From the NCBI RefSeq assembly GCF_003014485.1, contig NZ_PYGA01000012.1:62001-126000 (forward strand): a DNA stretch of 64,000 nucleotides, in the 5' to 3' direction. The notes beneath the pieces are model-generated. The model was not told where the DNA came from. It saw nothing but the letters and a program-made list of their open reading frames with translations, and did no database searches. The DNA comes from Murinocardiopsis flavida. Its GTDB lineage: Bacteria; Actinomycetota; Actinomycetes; Streptosporangiales; Streptosporangiaceae. The translations under genes were made by a program, and so were the position numbers. This document shows positions 16,534 to 25,447 of the stretch, in pieces; the first letter of the stretch is position 1, and the number at the start of each line of letters is the position of its first letter.

Positions 16534-17633
16534 CCCGCGACACCGACCTGCGCGCCGCGCTGACGGACCGGCGGTTCCGCCGCAACTGGCGCCACTGGAC
16601 CGCCCTGACCTCCGGCGAGGTGCCCGAGGACCACCCGGTGGCGGCGATGGTCCACCTGGACAACATGCTCACCGCCGACGGGGACGAACACCGCCGGTTG
16701 CGCGGACTCATCTCCCAAGCCTTCACCCGGGCCCGAATCGCAGCGCTGCGCCCGGCCGTGGAGGCCATCGCCCGCGGTCTGCTCGACGGCCTCGCCGCCG
16801 AGCCGGGGCCGGTCGACCTCAAGGCCCACTACGCCTACCCCTTGTCGATGGCGGTGTTCGGGGCGCTGTTCGGCATCGGCGAGGCCGATCACGACCGCAT
16901 CCGCCAGATGGTCACCGTCGCGTTCTCCACCGCCCCGCCCGAGCAGGTGCGCGCCATGCGCGCCGAGGTGACCGCCTACCTCGATGAGCTGATCGCCACC
17001 AAGCAGGACGAACCCGGCGAGGATGTGGTCTCGGCGCTCCTCCGTGCCCGGGAGCAGGGGGACCGACTCGGTGATGCGGAGCTGCGCGACACCTTGTGGT
17101 TGCTGCTGACGGCGGGGTTCGAGACCACCGCCTCGGCGCTGGTCAACGCCATCGCCGCGCTGCTGGACCGCCCCGACCAGATGACGGCGGTGCAGGGCGG
17201 GCTTCTGGAGTTGCCGGCGGTGGTGGAGGAGTCCCTGCGCCAGGCGAGCTCGGTGGCGGCGCTGCCGTTCCTGTTCGCCGCCGAGGACATCACCATCGCC
17301 GGGCGCACCATCGCCACCGGCGAGCCCGTGCTGCTGGCCTACCTCGCCGCCAACCGCGACACCGCCCACTACGGGCGAGATGCCGAGGAGTTCGATGCCA
17401 CCCGGCGACGTCCCCGCCACCTGGGGCTGGGGCACGGGCCCCACATCTGCCTCGGTGCGGCATTGGCCCGCCTCGAACTCCAGATCGGGCTCGCCGCGCT
17501 GGTCGCCCGCTTTCCCGACCTGCGCCGGACCAAAGCACCTCCGCCAGTCGCCTCGGTGTTCATCCACTCCCCCGCCGGGCTGCCGGTCCACCTCACCGCA
17601 ACTGCCCGCGTCGAGACCGGGAGTACGCCGTGA
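16410..17633 (+). CDS. Cytochrome P450, copy 2
   Basis: 407 residues, the normal bacterial length. I-helix LTAGFETTASAL (acid-alcohol pair present), ExxR in EESLRQ, heme loop LGHGPHICLGAALAR with Cys at residue 347. All catalytic elements are present, so this is a standard class I P450 needing ferredoxin and reductase from elsewhere, as none are in the window. The ATG at 16410 lies inside the end of P450 copy 1. Its stop overlaps the roadblock gene as GTGA. Probably hydroxylates or epoxidises the product of this operon. Confidence 0.92.
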   Translation: MPPRPEPIVLVPGRAAIQARDLAAAGPLVRVVVDGLEVWALTRDTDLRAALTDRRFRRNWRHWTALTSGEVPEDHPVAAMVHLDNMLTADGDEHRRLRGLISQAFTRARIAALRPAVEAIARGLLDGLAAEPGPVDLKAHYAYPLSMAVFGALFGIGEADHDRIRQMVTVAFSTAPPEQVRAMRAEVTAYLDELIATKQDEPGEDVVSALLRAREQGDRLGDAELRDTLWLLLTAGFETTASALVNAIAALLDRPDQMTAVQGGLLELPAVVEESLRQASSVAALPFLFAAEDITIAGRTIATGEPVLLAYLAANRDTAHYGRDAEEFDATRRRPRHLGLGHGPHICLGAALARLELQIGLAALVARFPDLRRTKAPPPVASVFIHSPAGLPVHLTATARVETGSTP

Positions 17634-18076
17634 CGCCACCCACACCGGCTGAGCTGGAGACCGCGGACGATTTCGCGTGGCTGCTGCGCACCTTCGCCGC
17701 CGACACCGCCGGGGTCGAGCACGCCCTGCTGCTCACCTCCGACGGGATGGGCCTGGCCGCCTCACCGGATCTGCCCGGGGACCACGCCGACCAGCTCGCC
17801 GCGGCGGTCAGCGGCCTGCACGGACTCGCCGAGTCCGCCGGACGGATGTTCGGCTCCGGCGAACCCGAGCAGCTCCTGCTGCGCATGCGCCGCGGACACC
17901 TGGTGGTCATGGCCATCAGCGACGGTTCCCGCCTGGCCGTACTCACCCGAAAAGACGCCGACACCAAGGTCGTCGCCTACCAGATGTCGCTGCTGGTCGA
18001 CGACGCCGGCCACGCGCTCACACCCGCCGTGCGCGACCAACTCCTCAACGCCGAGACACCCGAGAAGAAAGCATGA
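17630..18076 (+). CDS. Roadblock/LC7 domain protein (CvnB-like)
   Basis: 148 residues, GTG start overlapping the P450 stop. ADDFAWLLRTFAADTAGVEHA and LLTSDGMGLAAS are the standard start of actinobacterial roadblock proteins. In conservons this protein pairs with a membrane histidine-kinase-like protein, a DUF742 protein and a small GTPase. Here only the roadblock and DUF742 parts occur. ATGA overlap to the next gene. Role in this operon unknown; possibly a scaffold. Confidence 0.9.
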   Translation: MTPPTPAELETADDFAWLLRTFAADTAGVEHALLLTSDGMGLAASPDLPGDHADQLAAAVSGLHGLAESAGRMFGSGEPEQLLLRMRRGHLVVMAISDGSRLAVLTRKDADTKVVAYQMSLLVDDAGHALTPAVRDQLLNAETPEKKA

Positions 18077-18471
18077 CCGTGTCCCAGCAACAGAACACCG
18101 CCGTCGTCGTGGCTCCGTACGAGTACACCGACCCCGGCTGCCCGCAGCGCGCCCGCTACCCCATCACCCCCGACCACACCGTCACCGTCGCCGGCCAGGA
18201 TGCGAACGGACCGGAGCCGGGGATCCCGGGGATCGCGGAGGCACGCACGCTCCTCGCCATCCTGGGGGAGGCCGGGCCGCTCACGGTGGCCGCGCTCACC
18301 GAGCGGGCCGCGCCCCTGATGCTGGCCGAGGAGATCCGCACCGCCGCAGCGCTCGGGCGCCCCTTCGATCCCGCGAACATCATCCACCCCCTCGTGGGCG
18401 AGCTGGAGTACGCGCGGCTGGTCACCGTCACCCCATCCGGCGCTCCCCTCAGCGGTGGGGGTGGGGTATGA
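18073..18471 (+). CDS. DUF742 protein (CvnC-like)
   Basis: 132 residues. YEYTDPGCPQRARYPITPDH at the start, then a winged-helix-like C-terminal part (LEYARLVTV). DUF742 proteins follow roadblock proteins in conservons. Coupled on both sides (ATGA before and after). The N-terminal TDPG and RYPIT resemble the usual RPY-TGGR start only loosely. The partner kinase (CvnA) and GTPase (CvnD) are absent from the window. Confidence 0.85.
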   Translation: MTVSQQQNTAVVVAPYEYTDPGCPQRARYPITPDHTVTVAGQDANGPEPGIPGIAEARTLLAILGEAGPLTVAALTERAAPLMLAEEIRTAAALGRPFDPANIIHPLVGELEYARLVTVTPSGAPLSGGGGV

Positions 18472-19775
18472 GGAAGATCGCCATCGTCGGAGCCGGCCAA
18501 TCCGGCCTGTACCTGGCCCACCAGCTCCTGGACCGCGGCTACGACATCACCCTGCTCACCGGCCAGTCCACCGAGGAGGTCCGCACCGGCGCGCCCTCAG
18601 TACTCCAGTTCACCCCGCCCTCAGTCCTGGCCGCCGAACGCGCCGCGGGCCTGCCGGTCTGGGCGGAGCACGCCCCGCCCATCGACCGGATCCGCATGCA
18701 GGTGCGCACCCCGGGCGGCGATGCCGGCTTCACCGGGCGCTTCCCCGGCGGACACACCATCTCGGTCGATCGGCGGCTGAAGATGGCCGACTGGCTGGAG
18801 GTCTTCAAGGAGAAGGGCGAGGCGACCCGCCGGGGCCGGGTCATCACCCACGGCGTCACCGTGTCCGACCTGGGCTACTTCACCCAGATGTTCGACCTGG
18901 TGGTCGTCGCCGTCGGCGGGGGTGTCCTGGGCGAGTTGTTCGACGTCGACCCCGGCCGCCAGGGCGGGGCGCATCCGCGCACCATCGTCCAGGTCTACCT
19001 GGACGGCGATACCGTGCCGGGCGCCGAGGACGGGGTGGTGGAGGTCGTCGCGGCCCAACCGGGCGGGGCTCTCGCCCATGGGGGCGAGGTGTTCTTCGCC
19101 CCGGTGCTGACCCACGCGGGCCCCGGGTACGGGCTGATGGGGCTCGGGCATCCGGGCGGGCCGCTGGATGCCGCGCTGCCCAGGCGCATCACCGACGCGC
19201 AGGGCCGGGAGGTCGCCCGCCACGCGATCGCCCCCGAGCACGCGGTCGCGATCCTCATGGAGCAGGTCCGGGTGTGGGCGCCGCAGATCGCCGAACGCCT
19301 GCGCGGCGCCCGGCCCATCGGCGGGCGCGCCGTCCTGGTCCAGCAGGTCAACCCCGTCGTGCGGTGCCCGGTCGGCGTCCTGGACTCCGGTGCGGCCGTG
19401 CTGGGCATGGCTGATGCGGTGATCACCACCGGGCCCCTGTCCGGCCAGACTTGGGCGACCTCGACCCGCGGCGCCCAGGCCTATGCCGACCGCATCACCG
19501 CCCGAGGCGAGCGCCCGTTCGACCGCGAGTTCATGGAAACCGCGTTCGACGCGTTCTGGGAGGCCCACGGCCGGCCCGCGGCCCGATTCTCCGAGATCTC
19601 CCACGGGATCTTCCCCGCCCACTTCCCCGCGCTGCTCGGGGCGGCCGGCGCGGTGCCGGAGGTCGCCGACCGGTGGGCCGCCGGCATCGACGACCCCCGC
19701 ACCCTGACGGACTGGATGTTCGACGCCGAGCACGCCCACGCCTACCTCACCCGGGTCGCCGCCGCGCACCGCTGA
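18468..19775 (+). CDS. FAD-dependent monooxygenase, styrene/indole monooxygenase-like
   Basis: 435 residues. The FAD-binding fold starts at once with IAIVGAGQSGLYLAHQLL (GxGxxG), followed by TGQSTEEVRTG, typical of the StyA/indole monooxygenase group. These two-component enzymes epoxidise aryl alkenes or indoles using reduced FAD from a separate reductase, which is not encoded here. ATGA overlap with DUF742. The 57-base gap after it is the largest inside the core operon. Substrate not identified; likely a tailoring epoxidase or hydroxylase. Confidence 0.85.
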   Translation: MRKIAIVGAGQSGLYLAHQLLDRGYDITLLTGQSTEEVRTGAPSVLQFTPPSVLAAERAAGLPVWAEHAPPIDRIRMQVRTPGGDAGFTGRFPGGHTISVDRRLKMADWLEVFKEKGEATRRGRVITHGVTVSDLGYFTQMFDLVVVAVGGGVLGELFDVDPGRQGGAHPRTIVQVYLDGDTVPGAEDGVVEVVAAQPGGALAHGGEVFFAPVLTHAGPGYGLMGLGHPGGPLDAALPRRITDAQGREVARHAIAPEHAVAILMEQVRVWAPQIAERLRGARPIGGRAVLVQQVNPVVRCPVGVLDSGAAVLGMADAVITTGPLSGQTWATSTRGAQAYADRITARGERPFDREFMETAFDAFWEAHGRPAARFSEISHGIFPAHFPALLGAAGAVPEVADRWAAGIDDPRTLTDWMFDAEHAHAYLTRVAAAHR

Positions 19776-19832
19776 ACCGCACCCGTCCTCGCCCGCCGCT
19801 GACACCTCCACCCTGACTGCGAGGTCGCCGCC

Positions 19833-20507
19833 ATGCCCGACACCCCGAACCCCTCGTCGCCGGTGATCTACCGGCCGCGCACCCTCGCCCTCTACGACAC
19901 ACTCGTGCTCGGAGCGTCCTGCCGGTGGGTGTGGCGCTGCCCCGCCGAGAACCTGGTCGAGGTGTACCGGGACCACCTGGGACCGGTACACCTCGACATC
20001 GGCGTCGGGACGGGCCACCTGCTGGACCGGGCCACGGCCGCGGAGCCGGCCACGCCGCTGACCGGCCTGCACCTGCTCGACACCTACCCCGGACCGCTGT
20101 CCACCGCGGCGCAGCGCCTCTCCCGCCACCAGCCCCGCACCTACCGCGCCGACGCCCGCACACCGTTCCCGCTGGCGCCCGCCAGCATGGACTCGGTGGG
20201 CTCGACCTTCCTCCTGCACTGCCTGCCCGGCCGGGGGATCACCGAGAAGGCCGTGCTCTTCGACAACATCGCCGCAGTCGCGGTGCGGGGCGGGGCAGTC
20301 TTCGGGGCGACCCTGCTGCCCCATGGCCCCGGGGTGCACGCCACCGTGCAGGCCCGGGCCCTCATGGACGCCTACAACCGCGCCGGGTGGCTCTCCAACC
20401 GCGGCGACACCGTGGGCGACCTGAAGCGCGAGCTGCACGCGCGCTTCGACCAAGTGCAGGTGCGGGTCGTGGGGTGTGTGGCGCTGTGGACGGCGGTGGC
20501 CCGATGA
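19833..20507 (+). CDS. Class I SAM-dependent methyltransferase
   Basis: 224 residues. SAM motif I is LDIGVGTGHLLDRA (about residues 53-66); motif II/III regions follow (ADARTPFPLA, LHCLPG). Stop overlaps the PKS start as ATGA. Small methyltransferases of this kind are found beside single-module polyketide synthases. Likely methylates the PKS product or an ACP-bound intermediate; C-, O- or N- cannot be told. Confidence 0.82.
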   Translation: MPDTPNPSSPVIYRPRTLALYDTLVLGASCRWVWRCPAENLVEVYRDHLGPVHLDIGVGTGHLLDRATAAEPATPLTGLHLLDTYPGPLSTAAQRLSRHQPRTYRADARTPFPLAPASMDSVGSTFLLHCLPGRGITEKAVLFDNIAAVAVRGGAVFGATLLPHGPGVHATVQARALMDAYNRAGWLSNRGDTVGDLKRELHARFDQVQVRVVGCVALWTAVAR

Positions 20508-23443
20508 CCCCCGACCCCCGCACCGCGGCGATCACCGGGATCGGGTGCCGCCTGCCCGGCGGCGTCCGCGGACCCGCAGCGTTCTGGGACCTGCTCCTGG
20601 AGGGGCGCGACGCGGTCGCGCCGATCCCCGCCCCGCGTTGGGAGCAGATGCGCACCCTGCTCGCCGAGGAGGACCGGACCGAGGCGCCGTGGCGCGCCGG
20701 GGTGATCGATATCGACGCCTTCGACCACGGCTTCTTCAAAATCAGCGCGGAGGAGGCCGCCGAACTGGACCCGCAGCAGCGCCTCGGGCTGGAGGTTGCG
20801 GTGGAGGCCCTGGACGACGCGGGCATCCCGCTGAGCACGGTCGCCGGGTCGCGCACCGGGATCTATGCCGGATGCGCCGCCATGGACCACGCCATGCTGC
20901 GCTTCGCGCCGGGACAGCGGCCGGGGATGCTGGCCGCCGGCGGAGTGGGTCTGAGCATGCTCGCCGCCCGCACCGCCCACCACCTGGACACGCGTGGCCC
21001 GGCGCTGACCATCGACGCCGCCTGCTCCTCCAGCCTCGTCGCCGCCCATTACGCCCGCCGCGATCTGGAGGCCGGCGACGTCGACACCGCGGTCGTCATC
21101 GGCGCCAACCTCATCCGCAACCCGCTGATCAGCCGCGCGTTCACCGAGGGCGGGGTCCTCTCCCCCCAAGGCCGGTGCGCCCCCTTCGACGCCGCAGCCG
21201 ACGGCTACGTGCGCAGCGAGGCGGTGGTCGCCCTCATCCTGCGCCGCCACCACGACACCACCCCGGGGTCGGATCGGGTGTATGCGCTACTGGCCGCCAG
21301 CGCCGTCAACTCCGACGGCAAATCCCGCGGCGGGGTGTTCGCGCCGAACCCCGACACCCAGGCCGCGCTGCTGACCGAGGTCTATGCCCAGGCGGGGATC
21401 CAGACGGACCGGATCGGTTATGTGGAGGCCCACGGCACCGGCACCAAGGCCGGCGACCGCACCGAAGCCGAAGCGCTCGCCGCGGCGTTCGACCGCGACC
21501 CGGCGGACCCCCTGCGTATCGGCTCGGTCAAATCCAACCTCGGCCACACCGAAGGCGCCGCAGGCCTGGCCGGCCTGATCAAGGCCGCGCTGATCGCCCA
21601 CCACGGCGAAATCCCGCCCACCCTGCACCACACCGCGATCCGCCCCGCCCTGAAGGACCTGGCCCTCACCGTCCCGACCAGGACCACCCCGCTGCCGGGA
21701 TCCGCCGACGGCACCGCCCTGGTGGGGGTGTCCAGTTTCGGCTTCGGCGGCACCAACGCCCACGCCGCCCTCACCCAACCCCCCGCCCCTCCGAGCCCGA
21801 CGGGTGAGGAGGAAGGCGGGCCGGCGGTCCTGGCACTGTCCACCCACGCGCCGCACCTGCTCGCCGGCACCGCCGCCGACACCGCCCGCCACCTCGGCGA
21901 CACCGCCGACCTGCACGCCGCGGCCGCCTTGTCCGCCACCGGCCGCGACCACGGACCGCACCGCGCCGCCGTCATCACCGCCACCCCCGCCCAAGCCCGC
22001 GACGCCCTGCACGCCCTCGCCTCAGACCGCCCCCACCCGACGGTCGTCGGCCCCCACCACCCCCGTCCCGAGGCACGCGTGGTGTTCGTGTTCCCCGGCC
22101 AAGCCGCCCACGACCCCTCCACCGGCACCGCCCTCGCGGAGCGGTTCCCCGTGTTCCGCGACACGGTCGCCCACGTCCAAGAGGCGATGGCCCGCTACCC
22201 CGGGCACGTGCCCTGGCGCCCCGGCGCCACCCCCGCCGGGGTGGCCGCCCTCCAGCAGGCGGCGTTCACCGTCCAGGTCGGCCTCGCCGCGCTGTGGCGC
22301 TCCCACGGGGTGCACCCGGACCTGGTGGTCGGGCATTCCCTCGGCGAGATCGCCGCCGCCCACACCGCCGGCGCCCTGACCCTGGAGGACGCGGCCCTGC
22401 TGGTGTGCGCCCGCAGCCGCCACCTCGCCGCCGTCGCCGAGCACGGCGGGCTGCTCGCCACCGGGCTCACCCGACCTCGCGCCGAGGGACTGCGCGCCCG
22501 GGTGGGCGGCCGGGTCGTCATCGCCGCCGCCAACGCCCCGCACCAAACGGTGCTGTCGGGCCCGGAGGTGGACCTCGATCACCTCCAAGCCGACCTGGAG
22601 GCCGAGAGGGTGTTCGCGCGGCGGGTGGTCGGCGCACCGCCCGCGCACTCCCCCCTGCTGGAGACCCGGCTGGGCGCGTTCGCGGCCGAGATCGGCGCCA
22701 TCACCCCCACCCCCGGCCAGGTGGCGATGGTCTCCACCGTCACCGGACACCTCGTGGACGGCACCACCCTGGACGCCGCCTACTGGATCCGCCAACTCCG
22801 CGCCCCCGTCGAGGCCCACACCGCCGTGCGCACCGCCGCCCGAGAGCAGAGCCTGTTCCTGGAGGTCGGCACCCGCCCGGTACTCGCCGGCGCGATCACC
22901 GACACCCTGGCCCACCACCGCCTGCCCGGCACCATCACTGCCCTCAGCGGAGACGATGAGTACACCGGGTTCCTCGCCGCCGCAGCCGAGCTGTTCACCC
23001 GCGGCCACACCCCCGCCTGGCCCGTGGCCGCCCGCCGCCGTCCCGCGTTCCTTCCGCCGCGCCGGTGGAACCACCACCCCCCGGTCACAGCGAACACGGA
23101 GTCTGCTTCCAGCGCGCTGACCGCGGCACTGTCCACCGCACCCCCCGCCCAGCGTCGCGCCATCCTCGCCGACACCGTCCACGCCGCCGTCGCCCCACTT
23201 CTCGCCCGCCCCCCGGCCCTCGACGAGCGCGACACCCCCCTGGACGACCTCGGACTCGACTCCCGCGACCACCTCGTCCTGCGCGCCCGCCTGGCCGGCC
23301 TGCACCCCGCACTGCACCACCTCGACGCCGCCGCGATCGCGCATGCCCCGACCATCCAGGGCATCGCCGACGCCCTGCTGCCCCTGCTCCCGGCCACCGA
23401 CCCGACACCCGACCGGAGGCGAGCCGACCATGCCGAACCCTGA
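20504..23443 (+). CDS. Single-module type I polyketide synthase, KS-AT-ACP
   Basis: 979 residues. KS (about 10-430): DAACSSS with active Cys 174, EAHGTGTKAGD and NLGHTEGAAG carrying the two His. AT (about 510-830): FVFPGQ, GHSLGEI with Ser 612, and PPAHS at the place where malonyl (HAFH) or methylmalonyl (YASH) motifs usually sit, so specificity is unclear. ACP (about 895-970): DDLGLDSRD with Ser 920. There is no KR, DH, ER or TE, so product release must be by another enzyme or iteratively. Overlaps the next methyltransferase by 14 bases. Confidence 0.93.
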   Translation: MTPDPRTAAITGIGCRLPGGVRGPAAFWDLLLEGRDAVAPIPAPRWEQMRTLLAEEDRTEAPWRAGVIDIDAFDHGFFKISAEEAAELDPQQRLGLEVAVEALDDAGIPLSTVAGSRTGIYAGCAAMDHAMLRFAPGQRPGMLAAGGVGLSMLAARTAHHLDTRGPALTIDAACSSSLVAAHYARRDLEAGDVDTAVVIGANLIRNPLISRAFTEGGVLSPQGRCAPFDAAADGYVRSEAVVALILRRHHDTTPGSDRVYALLAASAVNSDGKSRGGVFAPNPDTQAALLTEVYAQAGIQTDRIGYVEAHGTGTKAGDRTEAEALAAAFDRDPADPLRIGSVKSNLGHTEGAAGLAGLIKAALIAHHGEIPPTLHHTAIRPALKDLALTVPTRTTPLPGSADGTALVGVSSFGFGGTNAHAALTQPPAPPSPTGEEEGGPAVLALSTHAPHLLAGTAADTARHLGDTADLHAAAALSATGRDHGPHRAAVITATPAQARDALHALASDRPHPTVVGPHHPRPEARVVFVFPGQAAHDPSTGTALAERFPVFRDTVAHVQEAMARYPGHVPWRPGATPAGVAALQQAAFTVQVGLAALWRSHGVHPDLVVGHSLGEIAAAHTAGALTLEDAALLVCARSRHLAAVAEHGGLLATGLTRPRAEGLRARVGGRVVIAAANAPHQTVLSGPEVDLDHLQADLEAERVFARRVVGAPPAHSPLLETRLGAFAAEIGAITPTPGQVAMVSTVTGHLVDGTTLDAAYWIRQLRAPVEAHTAVRTAAREQSLFLEVGTRPVLAGAITDTLAHHRLPGTITALSGDDEYTGFLAAAAELFTRGHTPAWPVAARRRPAFLPPRRWNHHPPVTANTESASSALTAALSTAPPAQRRAILADTVHAAVAPLLARPPALDERDTPLDDLGLDSRDHLVLRARLAGLHPALHHLDAAAIAHAPTIQGIADALLPLLPATDPTPDRRRADHAEP

Positions 23444-24311
23444 CTTCTTCTACGACAACACCAGGCCCGCGCGGCCGGTACCGGGTGTCGACCTCAGCCG
23501 CCCCTCGGCCGCACGCATGTACAACCTGATGCTCGGCGGCACGGACAACTTCGAGGTCGACCGCAGTGCGCTGGACGCCCTCCTGGAGCAAGTCCCCGAG
23601 ATGCGAGATATGGCCCTCGCCAACCGCAAGTGGCTCGGCCGTGTCGTCCGATACCTCTCAGAGTCCGGCATCGACCAGTTCCTCGACATCGGCTCGGGCC
23701 TGCCCTCGCAGAACCCCACCCACCAGGTCGCCGCCCGCCACGTCCCCGGGCGGGAGCCCCGGGTGGTCTACGTCGATTACGACCCCATGGTCCTCTCCCA
23801 CGCCCGCGCCATCCTGGCCGAAGACCCGAGCACCACCACCGTGGTCCAGGGCGACCTGCGCGACCCCGCCCAGATCCTCGACCACCCCGATGTGAACGCA
23901 TTCATCGACTTCAACCAGCCGGTCGCGCTGCTGCTCGTGGCCGTACTGCACTTCCTGCCTGACGACCAGCACCCCCACCGGGTCGTGCAGACGCTGCGCG
24001 ACGCACTCCCCCCCGGCTCCTACATCGCGATCTCTCATGTCGACAACGCCATGGCGCCCCAACGCGCCGCGTTCTTGCAGGACTACTACACCGAGCGTGG
24101 CATCCCCGGCCAGGTCCGCTCCCCCGAGCAGGTCACGCGGTTCTTCCACGGCACGGAACCCGTCGACCCGGGTCTGGGCTACATCGGCTCCTGGCGGCCC
24201 GACCTCACCGTGACCGACCCCGACCCGGCCGGTGCACCACACCCACCGCCCGCCACCGGATCCGATCCCGCGCAGGCGTGGGTCTACGGCGGACTCTGCC
24301 GCGTCCCCTGA
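23430..24311 (+). CDS. SAM-dependent methyltransferase, PF04672 (DUF574) family
   Basis: 293 residues. PSAARMYNLMLGGTDNFEVD is the family signature; LDIGSGLPSQNPTH and VVYVDYDPMVLSHARAIL bind SAM; LHFLPDDQHP follows. The family is actinomycete-specific and its substrate is unknown. A similar protein lies at 43736-44596. Last gene of the coupled operon; a strong hairpin follows the stop immediately. Confidence 0.9.
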   Translation: MPNPDFFYDNTRPARPVPGVDLSRPSAARMYNLMLGGTDNFEVDRSALDALLEQVPEMRDMALANRKWLGRVVRYLSESGIDQFLDIGSGLPSQNPTHQVAARHVPGREPRVVYVDYDPMVLSHARAILAEDPSTTTVVQGDLRDPAQILDHPDVNAFIDFNQPVALLLVAVLHFLPDDQHPHRVVQTLRDALPPGSYIAISHVDNAMAPQRAAFLQDYYTERGIPGQVRSPEQVTRFFHGTEPVDPGLGYIGSWRPDLTVTDPDPAGAPHPPPATGSDPAQAWVYGGLCRVP

Positions 24312-24344
24312 GGTCGGGCCCGCCCCCGTAGCGCGGGCCCGACC
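24312..24344 (+). terminator. Hairpin terminator after the biosynthetic operon
   Basis: Perfect 12-bp arms GGTCGGGCCCGC and GCGGGCCCGACC with a nine-base loop, directly after the methyltransferase stop. No U-tract, as is common in actinomycetes. Probably ends the operon, separating it from the CPBP gene. Confidence 0.75.
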
Positions 24345-24443
24345 AGCACCAACGCTACGAACCCCAGGCGCGTGGCGCTGTGGTTTCGATCCACGCAACC
24401 CGACATTCCGAACACCCGACACCCCGAACACGAGAAACGGTCA

Positions 24444-25325
24444 ATGACGACACACTCCCCCGCCCCGGCCCCCCGCACCACCACCGCGCCCGGGACTGAG
24501 GACCCGCCGCGCGGGTGGCAGCGGCTGCTGCCCGACCCCACCCCCGCCGACCTGCTCCCCCAGGCCCGGCCGATGCCGGCCTGGGCGGCCTACGCGGCGT
24601 TCCTGCTCATCTATGTGCTCGTGTTCGGCTACCCGCTTCTGGGCATCGTCATGGGCTACCTCGCCGGGGGCACCGCGCCGCTCACCCCGGCCCCCGACGC
24701 CGACACGTTCTGGCAGTCGGCACTGCCGGGATGGATCATGCACGTCGTCCTCCTCGCCATCACGGGCCTGAGCGCGTGGCTGGTGGCCTGGCGGCGCAGG
24801 CTGCGGGTGACGGACCTGTTCGCCCCGGCCTGGGTTCGAACTGCCACTGGAGCCGAGCGGACGCGCTCACGCCGCCAAGGGCGAAGGGTGTTCGCACTAG
24901 CGCTGGCCGGGCTGGTGGTCTGGATGGTCGGCGGGTGGGTGCTCGCCGCGGTAGTGCCCAGCGCGATGGCGGGCGGGTTCGCCATCGACACCCGCGCCGA
25001 CGCGGCCTGGACCGCGGCGATGCTCGGTCCCACCCAGATCACCACCGCCCTGGTCGAAGAGGTCGTCGTGGTGGCGCTGCTGGTGGTGGTGCTGGGCGCG
25101 GCCCGCCGCCCGGCCGCCGAGGTCTACACCGTGGCCGTCGTGGCGAAGCTCGCCTACCACGCCTACTACGGCTTCCCGGTGTTGGCGATGGTTCCGGCCG
25201 CGGTGCTGATGGTGTGGCTGTACCGGCGCACCGGGCGGGCCTGGCCCATCATCACCGCCCACGCCGCCTACAACGTGGGCTACTCCGCGCTGATCATCGC
25301 CTGGCCGCCCGTCGCCGCCCTGTGA
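24444..25325 (+). CDS. CPBP-family membrane protein (Abi/CAAX protease-like)
   Basis: 293 residues with about six to eight membrane segments. Protease-type motifs: TALVEEVVVVALL (the EE motif, though the usual Arg of EExxxR is absent), then YHAYYG and ITAHAAYN with His. CPBP proteins include CAAX-type prenyl proteases and bacteriocin-immunity or scaffolding proteins. It starts 132 bases after the operon, beyond the hairpin, so it may have its own promoter. It could act as a maturation or self-protection factor; the missing Arg makes catalysis uncertain. Confidence 0.8.
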   Translation: MTTHSPAPAPRTTTAPGTEDPPRGWQRLLPDPTPADLLPQARPMPAWAAYAAFLLIYVLVFGYPLLGIVMGYLAGGTAPLTPAPDADTFWQSALPGWIMHVVLLAITGLSAWLVAWRRRLRVTDLFAPAWVRTATGAERTRSRRQGRRVFALALAGLVVWMVGGWVLAAVVPSAMAGGFAIDTRADAAWTAAMLGPTQITTALVEEVVVVALLVVVLGAARRPAAEVYTVAVVAKLAYHAYYGFPVLAMVPAAVLMVWLYRRTGRAWPIITAHAAYNVGYSALIIAWPPVAAL

Positions 25326-25370
25326 ACCGGTCCCCGCTTCCCCAAAGCAGCGATTCGGCACCGACCCGCT

Positions 25371-25402
25371 GGCGGGCGGCCCGGTGGAGGAGGCCGCCCG
25401 CC
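25371..25402. terminator. Hairpin terminator after the CPBP gene
   Basis: Perfect 11-bp arms GGCGGGCGGCC and GGCCGCCCGCC around a ten-base loop, 45 bases after the CPBP stop. Typical actinomycete terminator without a T-run. Confidence 0.75.
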
Positions 25403-25447
25403 CCTCCGAGGGACTGCTCTCCCGATCACGATGAAGAACCGAACCTT

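Noticed and set aside
18621-20453. 610-codon minus-strand frame through the monooxygenase and methyltransferase genes
   Set aside because: Antisense of two coupled genes with clear motifs; composition (Val/Gly/Arg/His repeats) is typical of a mirror frame.
19925-20503. Upstream extension of the PKS frame
   Set aside because: The frame is open but overlaps the methyltransferase and is Arg/Pro-rich; the KS domain begins at the ATG at 20504.
24515-25447. Long plus-strand frame across the CPBP gene
   Set aside because: Shadow of the CPBP frame, which alone shows membrane segments and family motifs; only its continuation from 25448 is considered coding.
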